Made by a program: the position numbers and the translations under genes. A model generated the notes under the pieces. It saw only the letters and a list, made by a program, of their open reading frames with translations. It searched no databases and had not been told where the DNA came from. Shown here one piece after another: positions 1 to 10,342 of a DNA stretch of 64,000 bases. Each line of letters opens with the position of its first letter. The stretch's first letter is position 1. The DNA is from an uncultured Ferrovum sp. (GTDB taxonomy: Bacteria; Pseudomonadota; Gammaproteobacteria; Burkholderiales; Ferrovaceae), in contig CAIPTD010000150.1 in NCBI GenBank assembly GCA_903867885.1, positions 1 through 64,000 of the forward strand, in the 5' to 3' direction.

Positions 1-111
1 AATTAAGGTGCTCATGGTGGCTGAAATACTAAATGTGGGTGCGGATCCAGCAATACCAATCAGTAAAGACTGAACAAAACCTAGGCTATCTTTTTTAAGC
101 TCAGAAGCCAT
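1..111 (-). CDS. APC-family amino acid permease, N-terminal fragment (runs off window start)
   Basis: Reverse-strand translation MASELKKDSLGFVQSLLIGIAGSAPTFSISATMSTLI resembles the N-terminus of APC-family permeases; open to the window edge. Confidence 0.6.
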   Translation of the reverse strand, partial: MASELKKDSLGFVQSLLIGIAGSAPTFSISATMSTLI

Positions 112-297
112 AAATATAAAACCCTCAAGTTTTAGCCTAAGCAGGCCTGAATGGGTATGATTGACTGCACGAACAGTTAGCAAACGCATTAAACTGTTAG
201 ACTGTTAATATATCGTATTACGATGCATTTAAAGATGGGCTATCGGCTTTTATCCCGATTAAGCCCCCCAAATTAATATCAAGAGGAGATTCACGCC

Positions 298-1503
298 ATG
301 GCATCATTTCGTCTTCGTTCCTTAGTCGCTGCTTTAGCGCTGAGCACTATTGCTTCCGGCTTCGCTGCCGATCCTATTAAAATTGGATTATCCGGCCCCT
401 ATACTGGCGGCTCTTCACCCATGGGCGTATCCATGCGCGATGGCGCAAAATTGGCTGCAGATGAAATTAACAAAGCCGGCGGAGTCCTTGGCCGTCCAAT
501 TCAGTTAGTTGAGCGTGACGATGAAGCTAAAAATGAGCGTGGCGTGCAAGTCACTCAAGAGCTCATTAATAAAGAGCACGTAGTTGCCACCCTGGGCTAT
601 ATCAACACAGGTGTATCGCTTGCCTCTCAGCGTTTCTACCAAGAAGCCAAAATCCCCGTTATCAACAACGTCGCTACTGGCTCCATTGTTTCCAAACAAT
701 TTTTGCCTCCTGAGCACCCTGATAACTACATTTTCAGGACCTCTTGTCCTGACGGCATTCAGTCCCAAATGATTGTTGAAGAGGCCGTGGGCCGTCGCAA
801 ATTGACCAAGATAGCCATTTTGGCTGACTCTACAAATTATGGTCAGCTAGGACGTGAAGATTTGGTTAAAGCGCTTGCCGCAAAAGGAGTTAAGCCTGTT
901 GCGGAAGAAAAATTCAACGTCAAAGACGTGGATATGACCCCGCAGTTGTTAAAAGCTAAAGAGGCAGGTGCTCAAGCTGTTCTCACCTATGCGATTGGAC
1001 CTGAATTAGCTCAGATTGCACTTGGAATGAAGAAACTTGGCTGGAAAGTTCCTATGATTGGAAGCTGGACCTTATCAATGGGTAACTTCATTGATAATGC
1101 AGGCGCTGAAAGCGAAGGAGCACGTATGCCTCAAACCTTCATTCAAGAACCCAATACCCCCAAGCGTAAAGCGTTTATTGATGCTTATCTCAAGGCTTAT
1201 CATCCTACCAATGACCGCATCCCTTCACCAGTTTCAGCGGCTCAGGGTTACGACTCAGTATATTTAATTGCAGCCGCAATTAAACAAGCCGGTAATACCG
1301 ATGGGCCCAAAGTGCGTGAGGCCTTGGAAAACTTGAAAGACAAAGTTGACGGCGTTGTAACCATTTATGATCGCCCCTTTTCGCATGACAACCACGAAGC
1401 GATCACATCCAATATTCCAGTGATTGGTGAAGTCAAAGATGGACATGTGGTGTATGCCTACGAAGAAGAACGCAAGAACCCCCTTCGTCTAGAAAAGCAC
1501 TAA
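298..1503 (+). CDS. livK: branched-chain amino acid ABC transporter substrate-binding protein
   Basis: Signal peptide then DPIKIGLSGPYTGGSSPMGVSMRDGAKLAADEINKAGGVLGRPIQLV typical of the LivJ/LivK family; followed by permease and ATPase genes. Confidence 0.9.
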   Translation: MASFRLRSLVAALALSTIASGFAADPIKIGLSGPYTGGSSPMGVSMRDGAKLAADEINKAGGVLGRPIQLVERDDEAKNERGVQVTQELINKEHVVATLGYINTGVSLASQRFYQEAKIPVINNVATGSIVSKQFLPPEHPDNYIFRTSCPDGIQSQMIVEEAVGRRKLTKIAILADSTNYGQLGREDLVKALAAKGVKPVAEEKFNVKDVDMTPQLLKAKEAGAQAVLTYAIGPELAQIALGMKKLGWKVPMIGSWTLSMGNFIDNAGAESEGARMPQTFIQEPNTPKRKAFIDAYLKAYHPTNDRIPSPVSAAQGYDSVYLIAAAIKQAGNTDGPKVREALENLKDKVDGVVTIYDRPFSHDNHEAITSNIPVIGEVKDGHVVYAYEEERKNPLRLEKH

Positions 1504-1529
1504 ACCTTCATCTCTTGGCAACGCTCTAG

Positions 1530-1551
1530 GGGCGACTCTGATGAGTCGCCC
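1530..1551 (+). terminator. intercistronic hairpin (attenuator/partial terminator) between livK and livH
   Basis: GGGCGACTC-TGAT-GAGTCGCCC followed by TTTATATATTATG. Confidence 0.6.
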
Positions 1552-1583
1552 TTTATATATTATGTAGTGGAGACCAAAACAAC

Positions 1584-2474
1584 ATGGCCATTTTGCTTCA
1601 GTTGCTTCTGAGTGGCGTTGCGCTCGGCATGATCTATGCTGTGATTGCCTTTGGCTATCAAAGTACCTTCGCAACTTCAGGCACCCTTAATTTCGGACAA
1701 GGTGAAGCCTTAATGTTGGGGGCCATGGTAGGTTTGAGCATGGCTGGGAACGTAGCCGGTGGTCCGTACATCAACTATTGGGCAATGATCCCGATTGTGC
1801 TGATTTTTGGCGCCCTGCAGGGCGCAGTCGTAGAGCGAATTGGGGTGCGGCCCGCAATCAAAACCAAAAGCGAGTTTGGTTGGATTATGTCAACCATTGC
1901 GCTCGGCATTATTTTCAGAAACGTAGCAGAGAATGTTTGGGGGCGCGATGACATGCCATTTCCTTCCCCTCTGCCAACAGATCCCTTACATATTTTTGGC
2001 GCCAGCGTTCTCCCAATGGAATTACTGGTGGTCGTTGGGGCAATTGTCATGATGGTGGGTGTAGAGATTTTTAATCGGCGCAGTATTTATGGCAAGGCAG
2101 TCGTAGCAACCTCCACCGACCGAGATGCTGCAGGCTTAATGGGAATTAATACTGGCTTAGTGATTACCTTTTCTTACGCACTCTCCTCTGCAACGGCCGC
2201 TTTTGCCGGAGTGTTGATTGCACCCATCACCCTGACCGGCGCCAGCATGGGCGCGGTACTGGGGCTCAAAGCGTTTGCTGTAGCCATTATTGGTGGCCTT
2301 AACTCTGGCTTAGGTGTAATCGTTGGGGGCATCTTATTAGGGGTTGCTGAGACCACTACAGGATTCTACATCTCAACTGGCTATAAAGATGTGCCTGGAC
2401 TCATCCTGCTGTTGCTGGTGTTATCGGTCAAACCTGCCGGTTTATTCGGCAAATCCGTTATTAAGAAGGTTTAA
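1584..2474 (+). CDS. livH: branched-chain amino acid ABC transporter permease LivH
   Basis: Polytopic membrane protein in liv gene order; LivH-like GVVLGMIYAVIAFGYQ-type N-terminus. Confidence 0.9.
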   Translation: MAILLQLLLSGVALGMIYAVIAFGYQSTFATSGTLNFGQGEALMLGAMVGLSMAGNVAGGPYINYWAMIPIVLIFGALQGAVVERIGVRPAIKTKSEFGWIMSTIALGIIFRNVAENVWGRDDMPFPSPLPTDPLHIFGASVLPMELLVVVGAIVMMVGVEIFNRRSIYGKAVVATSTDRDAAGLMGINTGLVITFSYALSSATAAFAGVLIAPITLTGASMGAVLGLKAFAVAIIGGLNSGLGVIVGGILLGVAETTTGFYISTGYKDVPGLILLLLVLSVKPAGLFGKSVIKKV

Positions 2475-2477
2475 ACG

Positions 2478-4427
2478 ATGAAGCGTTCCCATCTATTTCT
2501 TTCTTTACTCGGTATGGCATTTGCTTTAGCTCTCCCGATTGTTGTGACGAACGAATATTACGTTCACCAATTCGTCCTCATAGCTATTTATGCCACGCTC
2601 TTGTTTGGCCTAGATATTGTGGTCGGCTTTACTGGAGAAGTTTCGCTGGCGCATGCTGGGCTATTTGGAATTGGTGCTTATACAGCAGGCATTTTGACTT
2701 GGAAACTGGGGTTTCCTTTTTACGCTGCCCTGCCCTTCAGTATCGCCGTGACTTCAGGATTTGGGGCCATTCTGGCGCTTCCCGCACTTCAAGTGACCGG
2801 CCCCTACCTGGCAATGGTAACGCTAGCTTTTGGCACAATTGCACAAATTTTAATTAACGAAATGACTTTTCTTACCAACGGAGCAATGGGGCTGACCATC
2901 CATAAGCCCTCTCTGTTTGGTTTTATATTGCAAGAATCGCAATACTACTACTGTGCCCTGACGATCTTTTTCTTTGCCATGATCGCGGTGCATCGAATTT
3001 TACGATCGCATCTAGGTCGCGCCTTTGAAGCCCTTCGCGGCAGTCCTGTTGCTTCAGATTGTATGGGTGTGAGCGTTTATTTTTATAAAGTATTTGCCTT
3101 TGTAATCAGCGCTGGGTTGGCTGGTTTAGCCGGTGGCATGTTTACCTATAACGAACTCTACATCGCCCCTAATACTTTTAACTTTGAACTCACCATTCTG
3201 TTCCTCCTTGCCATCATTATGGGCGGAAGAAAAAGCCGCGCTGGCGCAGTGCTTGGTGCAACAATTGTGGTGTTGCTTCCTAATTTACTCGATGACATTG
3301 AATTATTCCGCTATCTCGCTGAATTCGCTGTCACCGTCGTTGCAATTCGTGCGGGTTTCGTGTTTAAAGAAGAGGGGGTAAGCGGGCTCAAGGATTTATT
3401 GATTCCTGGTGTTGGCTCGGTACTTCTGTTGGCGGCATCATTCAAACTTGAGAACATGACCAACTGGCGCATTACGATTTTTGGCCTGTTGATTTTGTTT
3501 GTTGTGTACTACCTGCAAGAAGGCATTATTGGTTGGGCAAAAGAAGTTTATGTTACCTGGAAAGGTGACAAGAAATCCACAGCATTGAGCAGCGAAGAAC
3601 TGAACGTTGACCCCTCAATTGCGTTGAGTTCAGAACACGCTGGCAACATTCAGAGCGCTGATGGCATCCTGCTACAAGCCAAAGGAATTCTGATGCAATT
3701 TGGTGGTTTGAAGGCACTCAATGAAGTAGACCTCAGCATCAAAAAAGGAACCGTGCATGGTTTGATTGGCCCGAATGGATCGGGTAAATCCACCATGATG
3801 AACGTACTTACCGGGATCTATAAGCCTACGTCTGGTTCTGTTCAATTTAATGGAAAAGAATTATCTGGATTGCCCCCTGCAGATATTGCACAGCAAGGGA
3901 TTGCGCGGACTTTTCAAAATATTCAGTTGTTTGGTGAGATGACTGCTCTCGAAAATGTGCTTGTTGGCCTGCATCACACCTTTCACAGCAATTTGCTTTC
4001 AGTGATTTTGTCTACGCCTAGCCAATGTAGCGAAGAACAGGCAGCTCGTGCCCGGGCTGCAGCCATTCTAAAATTTGTAGGCCTGAGCGATGTGGCGCAT
4101 GAGCAAGCACGTAATCTTGCCTATGGCCGTCAGCGGCTATTAGAGATCGGACGTGCCTTGGCCCTAGACCCTCAGTTGTTGTTACTTGATGAACCCGCAG
4201 CAGGCCTGACTCCTGCTGAAATCCCTGACCTTATTGCGATTATTGGTCGCATTCGCGAACAAGGAATTACCGTCATTCTGATTGAGCATCATATGGATGT
4301 GGTGATGAGTATTTGTGATCGTGTTTCAGTGCTCGACTTCGGACAAAAAATTTCTGAGGGTTTGCCAGCTGAAGTACAGAGCGATCCGCGCGTGATTGAA
4401 GCCTACCTGGGCGGTCAGCCAGCCTAA
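2478..4427 (+). CDS. livM: fused LivM permease - LivG ATP-binding protein
   Basis: 649 aa; N-terminal LivM-like permease, then ABC ATPase with Walker A GPNGSGKST, signature-like LAYGRQRLLEIGRAL and Walker B LLLLDEPAAGL. Confidence 0.9.
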   Translation: MKRSHLFLSLLGMAFALALPIVVTNEYYVHQFVLIAIYATLLFGLDIVVGFTGEVSLAHAGLFGIGAYTAGILTWKLGFPFYAALPFSIAVTSGFGAILALPALQVTGPYLAMVTLAFGTIAQILINEMTFLTNGAMGLTIHKPSLFGFILQESQYYYCALTIFFFAMIAVHRILRSHLGRAFEALRGSPVASDCMGVSVYFYKVFAFVISAGLAGLAGGMFTYNELYIAPNTFNFELTILFLLAIIMGGRKSRAGAVLGATIVVLLPNLLDDIELFRYLAEFAVTVVAIRAGFVFKEEGVSGLKDLLIPGVGSVLLLAASFKLENMTNWRITIFGLLILFVVYYLQEGIIGWAKEVYVTWKGDKKSTALSSEELNVDPSIALSSEHAGNIQSADGILLQAKGILMQFGGLKALNEVDLSIKKGTVHGLIGPNGSGKSTMMNVLTGIYKPTSGSVQFNGKELSGLPPADIAQQGIARTFQNIQLFGEMTALENVLVGLHHTFHSNLLSVILSTPSQCSEEQAARARAAAILKFVGLSDVAHEQARNLAYGRQRLLEIGRALALDPQLLLLDEPAAGLTPAEIPDLIAIIGRIREQGITVILIEHHMDVVMSICDRVSVLDFGQKISEGLPAEVQSDPRVIEAYLGGQPA

Positions 4428-4444
4428 AGGGAGAAAACACAAAA

Positions 4445-5167
4445 ATGTTAGAAGTTAAAAATCTCACCGCCGCCTATGGGCAGGTCAGCGTATTGCATGG
4501 TGTTAGCCTAAAAGTAGAAAAAGGCCAACTCGTGACATTGATCGGCTCGAATGGGGCAGGAAAAACAACGACGATGCGCGCGATCAGCGGCATGATCAGC
4601 CCTACCGGTGGAGAAATCTTGCTAGAAGGCAAATCTATTGGGGGCTTAGCCTCGCATCAGATCAGCAAATTAGGCGTTGCTCATAGTCCTGAAGGACGGC
4701 GAGTATTTCCAACCCAAAGTGTCAAGGACAACCTTTTGCTTGGCGCATTTTCGCGCCTGACCTTTGGCCGTGAGCGCGGCGACGTGGAAGGTGACTTAGA
4801 TCGCGCCTTAGATTTATTTCCGCGCTTACGGGAACGTAAAGATCAATTAGCAGGAACCCTTTCCGGTGGTGAGCAACAGATGCTCGCCATGGCTCGTGCC
4901 TTAATGTTAAAGCCCGAAGTACTGTTGCTGGATGAACCCTCAATGGGCTTAGCACCCATCTTAGTAGAAGAGGTATTCCATATCATCAAGCGCCTGAAGC
5001 AAGAAGGCGTGACCATGTTATTGGTAGAACAATTTGCTGCTGCTGCCCTAGGTGTAGCCGATTATGGTTATGTAATGGAAAATGGTCGTATTGCAGTTGA
5101 AGGTCCCGCTGCCCAACTACAAAACGATCCCAAAGTTAAGGAAGCATATTTAGGCGGTGGCCACTAA
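4445..5167 (+). CDS. livF: branched-chain amino acid ABC transporter ATP-binding protein LivF
   Basis: Walker A GSNGAGKTT, signature LSGGEQQMLAMARAL, Walker B VLLLDEPSMGLAP. Confidence 0.95.
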   Translation: MLEVKNLTAAYGQVSVLHGVSLKVEKGQLVTLIGSNGAGKTTTMRAISGMISPTGGEILLEGKSIGGLASHQISKLGVAHSPEGRRVFPTQSVKDNLLLGAFSRLTFGRERGDVEGDLDRALDLFPRLRERKDQLAGTLSGGEQQMLAMARALMLKPEVLLLDEPSMGLAPILVEEVFHIIKRLKQEGVTMLLVEQFAAAALGVADYGYVMENGRIAVEGPAAQLQNDPKVKEAYLGGGH

Positions 5168-5202
5168 TTCCGAGGGGTATGCAAATCTAAGCAACGCGTC
5201 CT

Positions 5203-6738
5203 TTAACGAATAAGCCAAGCCAAAAATTCGGCAAAAGCCAAACCACTCAAAGCACCAAGCAGCAAATACACCCATCGGCTGAGCCGCCTTTGTTCAGCAA
5301 TCAATTCTTCTATCAAATTTTGCTGGTTTGAACGTTGACTGGACTCTTCCAGATAGCGTGAGGCTAAGCGGGGAAGTTGCGGTAGCAAATAGGCCCAATG
5401 CGGGCCTTCTTTTTCAAGCTCCTTCACCGCCCGTCTCCACCCCACCTGCTCATTCATCCAGCGTTCCAGAAAAGGCTTGGCCGTCTTCCATAGATCGAGC
5501 TCGGGATCGAGGTCCCGCCCAAGGCCCTCAATATTCAGCAAGGTTTTTTGCAACAACACTAACTGTGGCTGAACCTCCATCTGGAAGCGGCGTGAAACTT
5601 GAAATAGCCGCAGCAATACTCGGCCAAATGAAATTTCTTTTAATGGGCGATCAAAGATTGGCTCACATACCGAACGAATGGCGCGCTCAAATTCTTCTAC
5701 TCGGGTATCTGCAGGAACCCAGCCTGCCTCAAGATGCGCTTCGGCCACGCGGCGGTAATCCCGACGAAAAAAACCTATCAGATTTTGCGCTAAATAATCC
5801 TTATCTCTCTGTTCTAAGGCCCCAACAATTCCAAAATCCAGGCCGATCCACACTCCATCATCTGCCACAAATATATTGCCGGGATGCATATCAGCATGAA
5901 AAAAACCATCCCGGAATACTTGGGTAAAAAATATTTCTACCCCATCCTTGGCCAGTTTGGGAATATCTATCCCCTTTGCACGCAGGATGTCTACTTTGGA
6001 TACCGGTGTTCCAATCATCCGCTCCATCACCATGACTTGGTGATCGCACCAATCCCAATACACCTCTGGAATGCGCAATAAATTACCTTCGATGAAGTTT
6101 CGACGCAGTTGACTGGCATTCGATGCTTCGATCAGCAAATCCAGCTCATCCCGCAAATGGCGGGCAAACTCCTCCACCACTTCACGAGGGCGCAGGCGCC
6201 TTCCACCCGGAAGTGATTCAAGCACGCGCGCTGCTGTGCGCATAAGATTGAGATCTCGGGCAATGACCGAGGCAATTCCGGGCCTCAAAATTTTAACTGC
6301 AACTTCACGACCATCTAACAGCTTGGCAAAATGAACCTGCGCTACCGATGCACTGGCGATTGGTTTTTCGTCAAAGTATTGAAAGACCTGCCCCAAATCA
6401 GGACCGTAAACATCGGCTAAGACCTTACTAGCAGCAGCCCACGAGAACGGGGGGACCTGATCCTGCAAGAGCGCTAATTCATCTGCAATGTCGACTGGTA
6501 ATAAATCTCTGCGTGTGGAAAGGGCTTGACCCAGCTTTACAAAGATCGGGCCTAAACCCTCAAGCGCTAATCTCAGGCGCGTCCCTCTGGGTGCGTAAGA
6601 GATGCTTTCCGCCCCCCCGCGAGGTAAACGCAGCAGCAGAGACAGGGGCATGGGAATGAAGACCAAACTATCTAGACGATAACGCCAGGCCACCCAAATA
6701 ATTCGTATCAATCGGAACAGACCCATGTTTGATCTCAA
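5203..6738 (-). CDS. ubiB: ubiquinone biosynthesis regulatory protein UbiB (ABC1/ADCK family)
   Basis: [14 protein letters not shown] (KxGQ motif), [17 protein letters not shown]-terminal TM segment. Confidence 0.95.
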   Translation of the reverse strand: MRSNMGLFRLIRIIWVAWRYRLDSLVFIPMPLSLLLRLPRGGAESISYAPRGTRLRLALEGLGPIFVKLGQALSTRRDLLPVDIADELALLQDQVPPFSWAAASKVLADVYGPDLGQVFQYFDEKPIASASVAQVHFAKLLDGREVAVKILRPGIASVIARDLNLMRTAARVLESLPGGRRLRPREVVEEFARHLRDELDLLIEASNASQLRRNFIEGNLLRIPEVYWDWCDHQVMVMERMIGTPVSKVDILRAKGIDIPKLAKDGVEIFFTQVFRDGFFHADMHPGNIFVADDGVWIGLDFGIVGALEQRDKDYLAQNLIGFFRRDYRRVAEAHLEAGWVPADTRVEEFERAIRSVCEPIFDRPLKEISFGRVLLRLFQVSRRFQMEVQPQLVLLQKTLLNIEGLGRDLDPELDLWKTAKPFLERWMNEQVGWRRAVKELEKEGPHWAYLLPQLPRLASRYLEESSQRSNQQNLIEELIAEQRRLSRWVYLLLGALSGLAFAEFLAWLIR

Positions 6739-7352
6739 TAAGGGTTGGTTTTGGCTTTTAAGCGTGCTTCAAGGCGTTCAATTCTTTGAGCAAGTCGATC
6801 ACTTGTGTCGCGAAGAACATCAATTTCATCGCAATGCTGAGAAACCATATCCGAGCTGAGCACGAGTCGCGCCTCATGCACTGCATAGTCCGTACCTGAA
6901 CGTGCAAGACGGAGGGTCACTTCTGCACCCCAGCTAAAACATTGCTGAAGCATCTTGGCTAGCTGCTCGGCCCCAATATCTCCCAGATACGGCGCCATCC
7001 ACTCAGCAGGGTCTGGGCGCAAGTGTCGGGCAATGAAAGCCAGTTCTGCAGCAAGCCCTGCATTGCCTTCAATTCTCACCTCGCGCATTACCGCATCCAT
7101 TCCTTTACCAAGAACTGCAAGCTTCTCGGAGGGCAGAACAAGAAAGACCCCTGAACTAGAGCGACGAGCATCAAGGGTATTTTGCTCCTTCAATACCTCG
7201 GGTAATCCTTCAGAATCTAGAAGCAGTTCCCCTTTAATACCTGCAATATCCCAGGCAACAGGATGCCCTGCAAAAGGCCTGAGACGTTCCCGGGCCCACG
7301 GCGCATCCTTCAGAAGCCGCCGAAGCACCGGAGCGGCAACACGACCCGTCAC
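6735..7352 (-). CDS. ubiJ: SCP2-domain protein, UbiJ-like
   Basis: Small SCP2-like protein immediately upstream of and overlapping ubiB; typical ubiE-ubiJ-ubiB neighbourhood. Confidence 0.7.
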   Translation of the reverse strand: MTGRVAAPVLRRLLKDAPWARERLRPFAGHPVAWDIAGIKGELLLDSEGLPEVLKEQNTLDARRSSSGVFLVLPSEKLAVLGKGMDAVMREVRIEGNAGLAAELAFIARHLRPDPAEWMAPYLGDIGAEQLAKMLQQCFSWGAEVTLRLARSGTDYAVHEARLVLSSDMVSQHCDEIDVLRDTSDRLAQRIERLEARLKAKTNPY

Positions 7353-8302
7353 GCGACCTGCTGGATGCCTGCGAGCAACCAGGAAGAATGTGGATCATTA
7401 AGCAATTTCCTGACATGCCAAATTTCGTTGACTCGCTCTGGCGCGCCTTGGTCTTCTCTGATTGTGGCGTGATATTGCACACTCGCAATCGCTTCATTGT
7501 TCTCAATGATTAAATCGAGTAACTGGGCGTCTACCGTCAATACCTCTACACGTTGCTGGACTCCACCGCGCTCTTGAATTGCGATAGCAATTTCTGCGTA
7601 CATTTGTGGCGTTGTAAATAATCGCAAATCATTCAAATCGGCTGCATCATTGGCTGCCTGCAGTCTCACATATGCCAACTTAGCTTCACGAATAAATCCA
7701 GGTAGATCAAAACCTGGTGGTAGATTGAGGGGAGCCTGCTCCATTGCTGGCTGAGCAGAGCCTGTTCCATATGCCCCTTCTTGAGGCGAATACTGCGTTT
7801 GAGGCGGAACCTCAGCCCAGCCTGCCGGTGCAACTTCTGCGTATTGTTGGGACGCGGTAGAAAATAAAAAACGGCGAACTAAAAACACAAATCCTGCTAC
7901 CAAGAGCCCCATAAAGAAAATACTCATCAGGCCACCGCCTAAATCCCCGCCTCCAAAGCCTCCTCCATGCCCTCCAAACAACAAACCTCCCAATAAAGCC
8001 CCCCCTGCGAAGCCAGCCAAAGGTCCCATCCAGCTATTACGTTGTGGGACGGGCGCAGGTGCCGCTTGAGGTCGCATGGGCGCCGGGGCTGCAGCATTTC
8101 CGGGAACGCCAGGCGTGTTAGGTCGAGGGGCACTAGGAGCAACCGGAGCTGGAGTGGGCGCCCGCTGCATCGTTTGTGTGTCGCGCTGCCGACCTACGCT
8201 TCCTCCGCCACCAAGTCTTTTTGCTGCAAAGGCATCTTGAATGCTTAATGAAAGGCTCAATACAATCAGTATGAGTACGGAAAAGCGAGAGAGAATATTC
8301 AT
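7349..8302 (-). CDS. Tim44-like domain-containing protein
   Basis: Signal/TM start MNILSRFSVLILIVLSL, Pro/Gly-rich linker with GGALLGGLLFGG, C-terminal Tim44-like region; start set at the internal Met (8302) just upstream of the ubiE stop. Confidence 0.8.
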   Translation of the reverse strand: MNILSRFSVLILIVLSLSLSIQDAFAAKRLGGGGSVGRQRDTQTMQRAPTPAPVAPSAPRPNTPGVPGNAAAPAPMRPQAAPAPVPQRNSWMGPLAGFAGGALLGGLLFGGHGGGFGGGDLGGGLMSIFFMGLLVAGFVFLVRRFLFSTASQQYAEVAPAGWAEVPPQTQYSPQEGAYGTGSAQPAMEQAPLNLPPGFDLPGFIREAKLAYVRLQAANDAADLNDLRLFTTPQMYAEIAIAIQERGGVQQRVEVLTVDAQLLDLIIENNEAIASVQYHATIREDQGAPERVNEIWHVRKLLNDPHSSWLLAGIQQVA

Positions 8303-8303
8303 G

Positions 8304-9026
8304 TCAGTAACGGTATCCCATGTGTAGCGCAACAATCCCCGCGCTAAGGTTGTGGAAATTAACACTAAAAAAACCAGCATCCTGCATCATTTTCTTAAGC
8401 GTATCTTGATCGGGATGCATGCGAATGGACTCAGCTAGATAACGATAGCTTTCTGCATCCCCTGCAACCCACTGACCCATTCGCGGAAGCACATGCAAAG
8501 AATAAGCATCATAGGCTGGTTTGAGGGGCCCCCATATTTGAGAAAACTCAAGCACGATGGCCCGCCCACCCGGAGCAAGTACACGATACATTTCGGCGAG
8601 CGCATTTTCTTTATGGGTCATGTTGCGCAAACCAAAAGCCACGGTAACCAAATCAAAGCTTTGATCAGCAAAAGGGAGCTTCTCAGCATCACACTGCACT
8701 GCAGGGATGGGGTGGCCTCGATCAAGCATCCGATCCCTTCCCCGCGCCAACATGGCAGCGTTGATATCAGTCATCACCACATCAGGAGTGAGCTGCGAGA
8801 AAGCGATTGCCAAATCACCACTTCCTGATGCCAGATCAAGAACCCTATGCCCTTTTTTTACGCGCGCCAAATCAACCGTAAAGCGCTTCCACAACCGATG
8901 CAAACCTGCTGACATCAAATCATTCATGACATCATAACGATCGGCAACGGAAGTAAACACAGCACCTACCCTGCCGGCTTTCTCCGATTCCTCTACCTGC
9001 CTAAAACCAAAATGCGTTTTTGTCAC
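8304..9026 (-). CDS. ubiE: ubiquinone/menaquinone C-methyltransferase UbiE
   Basis: [44 protein letters not shown]...[14 protein letters not shown] start overlapping the upstream TAG by one base. Confidence 0.95.
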   Translation of the reverse strand: MTKTHFGFRQVEESEKAGRVGAVFTSVADRYDVMNDLMSAGLHRLWKRFTVDLARVKKGHRVLDLASGSGDLAIAFSQLTPDVVMTDINAAMLARGRDRMLDRGHPIPAVQCDAEKLPFADQSFDLVTVAFGLRNMTHKENALAEMYRVLAPGGRAIVLEFSQIWGPLKPAYDAYSLHVLPRMGQWVAGDAESYRYLAESIRMHPDQDTLKKMMQDAGFFSVNFHNLSAGIVALHMGYRY

Positions 9027-9391
9027 TATTTAGACTCCGCACTGTGCTGGGCAACGAGTTCTAAATAACGCCCCCACAAAAAAGGCTGGTTTTCACCGAT
9101 TTCTCGTAACCAAGCCCATGAATAAATTCCTGTATCGTGCCCATCATCGAACACAATTTGTACTCCATAGTTCCCCACTGGCTTCAATTCAAGTATTCCT
9201 ACATCGTGTTTATTCAGTTGCAGCACTTCTTGACCGGGGCCATGTCCGCGTACTTCAGCTGAAGGAGACTGAACACGCAGAAACTCATAGGTAAACTCAA
9301 AACTCAGACCATCGTCAAAACTCATTTTGAGCATTTTGGCAGGCTGATCCAGAGTGAGTTCAGTGGGCCAAGGGGCAGCATTAACGGCCAT
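9026..9391 (-). CDS. DUF971 (gamma-butyrobetaine hydroxylase-like N-terminal domain) protein
   Basis: [42 protein letters not shown]...[10 protein letters not shown]. Confidence 0.85.
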   Translation of the reverse strand: MAVNAAPWPTELTLDQPAKMLKMSFDDGLSFEFTYEFLRVQSPSAEVRGHGPGQEVLQLNKHDVGILELKPVGNYGVQIVFDDGHDTGIYSWAWLREIGENQPFLWGRYLELVAQHSAESK

Positions 9392-9521
9392 ATTCCAAGC
9401 ATTCCAATTAAGTTTAAGTTCAATCCGCCATCATAATCTAAGGAGAGCCCAATGGGGGTTGTCACAAAAAAGTCACCACACTGATATATAAATTAAGCTG
9501 AATAGAAATATCCATTCAAGT

Positions 9522-9542
9522 CTGTCATTCCACTCTTGTCAT
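9522..9542 (+). promoter_or_regulatory. candidate Pho box upstream of phoB
   Basis: CTGTCATTCCACTCTTGTCAT: two (C/T)TGTCAT copies, ending about 11 bp before a -10-like TATATC at 9554. Confidence 0.45.
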
Positions 9543-9577
9543 TATCCGTTCCATATATCCGCACCTGGAGAAGTTAA

Positions 9578-10267
9578 GTGGCTGCTCAAATTTTGGTTGT
9601 AGAGGATGAAGTTGCCATCCAAGAACTGATCGCTCTCAACGTACGTCAAGCGGGGCATCGCCCCACTTTAGCCGCAGATGCAGAGGAAGGCTTGGCCCGC
9701 GTTCAGCAAAGTCTCCCCGATCTGATTCTCTTAGACTGGATGCTGCCGGGAATGAGCGGTATCGATTTTCTTCGGCGCTTGCGTGCCAACGGTCGCACCC
9801 AATCCATACCTGTCATTATGCTTACGGCGCGCGCAGAAGAACAGGATAAATTGTTGGGCTTAGAACATGGCGCAGATGATTACATCACCAAGCCTTTTTC
9901 TACGCGCGAACTGAATGCCCGTATAAAGGCCGTTTTGCGTCGTCGCGCACCACAGATGACAGAAGACAGAGTTGAGTTTGGGGATTTGGTTTTAGACCCT
10001 TCTACCCATCGAATTTCTGCAAATGGTGCTGATATTGCGGTTGGCCCTACCGAATTCAAGTTACTTCACTTTTTCATGACACACCCCGAGCGCGTGTATT
10101 CCCGCACTCAAATCCTTGATCAGGTTTGGGGCGACCACGTATTCATTGAAGAACGCACCGTTGATGTGCACATCCGCCGTCTGCGTTCCGCTCTTAACAG
10201 CACGGGCCACGATCGCTTGCTGCAGACTGTTCGCGGTTCTGGTTATCGCTTTACCCGCGTCGCCTAG
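9578..10267 (+). CDS. phoB: phosphate regulon response regulator PhoB
   Basis: Receiver domain plus OmpR-type winged helix; MAAQILVVEDEVAIQELIALNVRQAGH; GTG start; followed by phoR. Confidence 0.9.
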   Translation: MAAQILVVEDEVAIQELIALNVRQAGHRPTLAADAEEGLARVQQSLPDLILLDWMLPGMSGIDFLRRLRANGRTQSIPVIMLTARAEEQDKLLGLEHGADDYITKPFSTRELNARIKAVLRRRAPQMTEDRVEFGDLVLDPSTHRISANGADIAVGPTEFKLLHFFMTHPERVYSRTQILDQVWGDHVFIEERTVDVHIRRLRSALNSTGHDRLLQTVRGSGYRFTRVA

Positions 10268-10342
10268 GCTTTTTTACCCGATTCTGCATTCAATTCCCCA
10301 CCTAGGGTGAGGGGACTGGATTGCAGATGGTAAGCTAGCGAG

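Noticed and set aside
5328-5927. 199-aa plus-strand ORF
   Set aside because: Entirely antisense to the well-supported ubiB gene; no domain-like motifs
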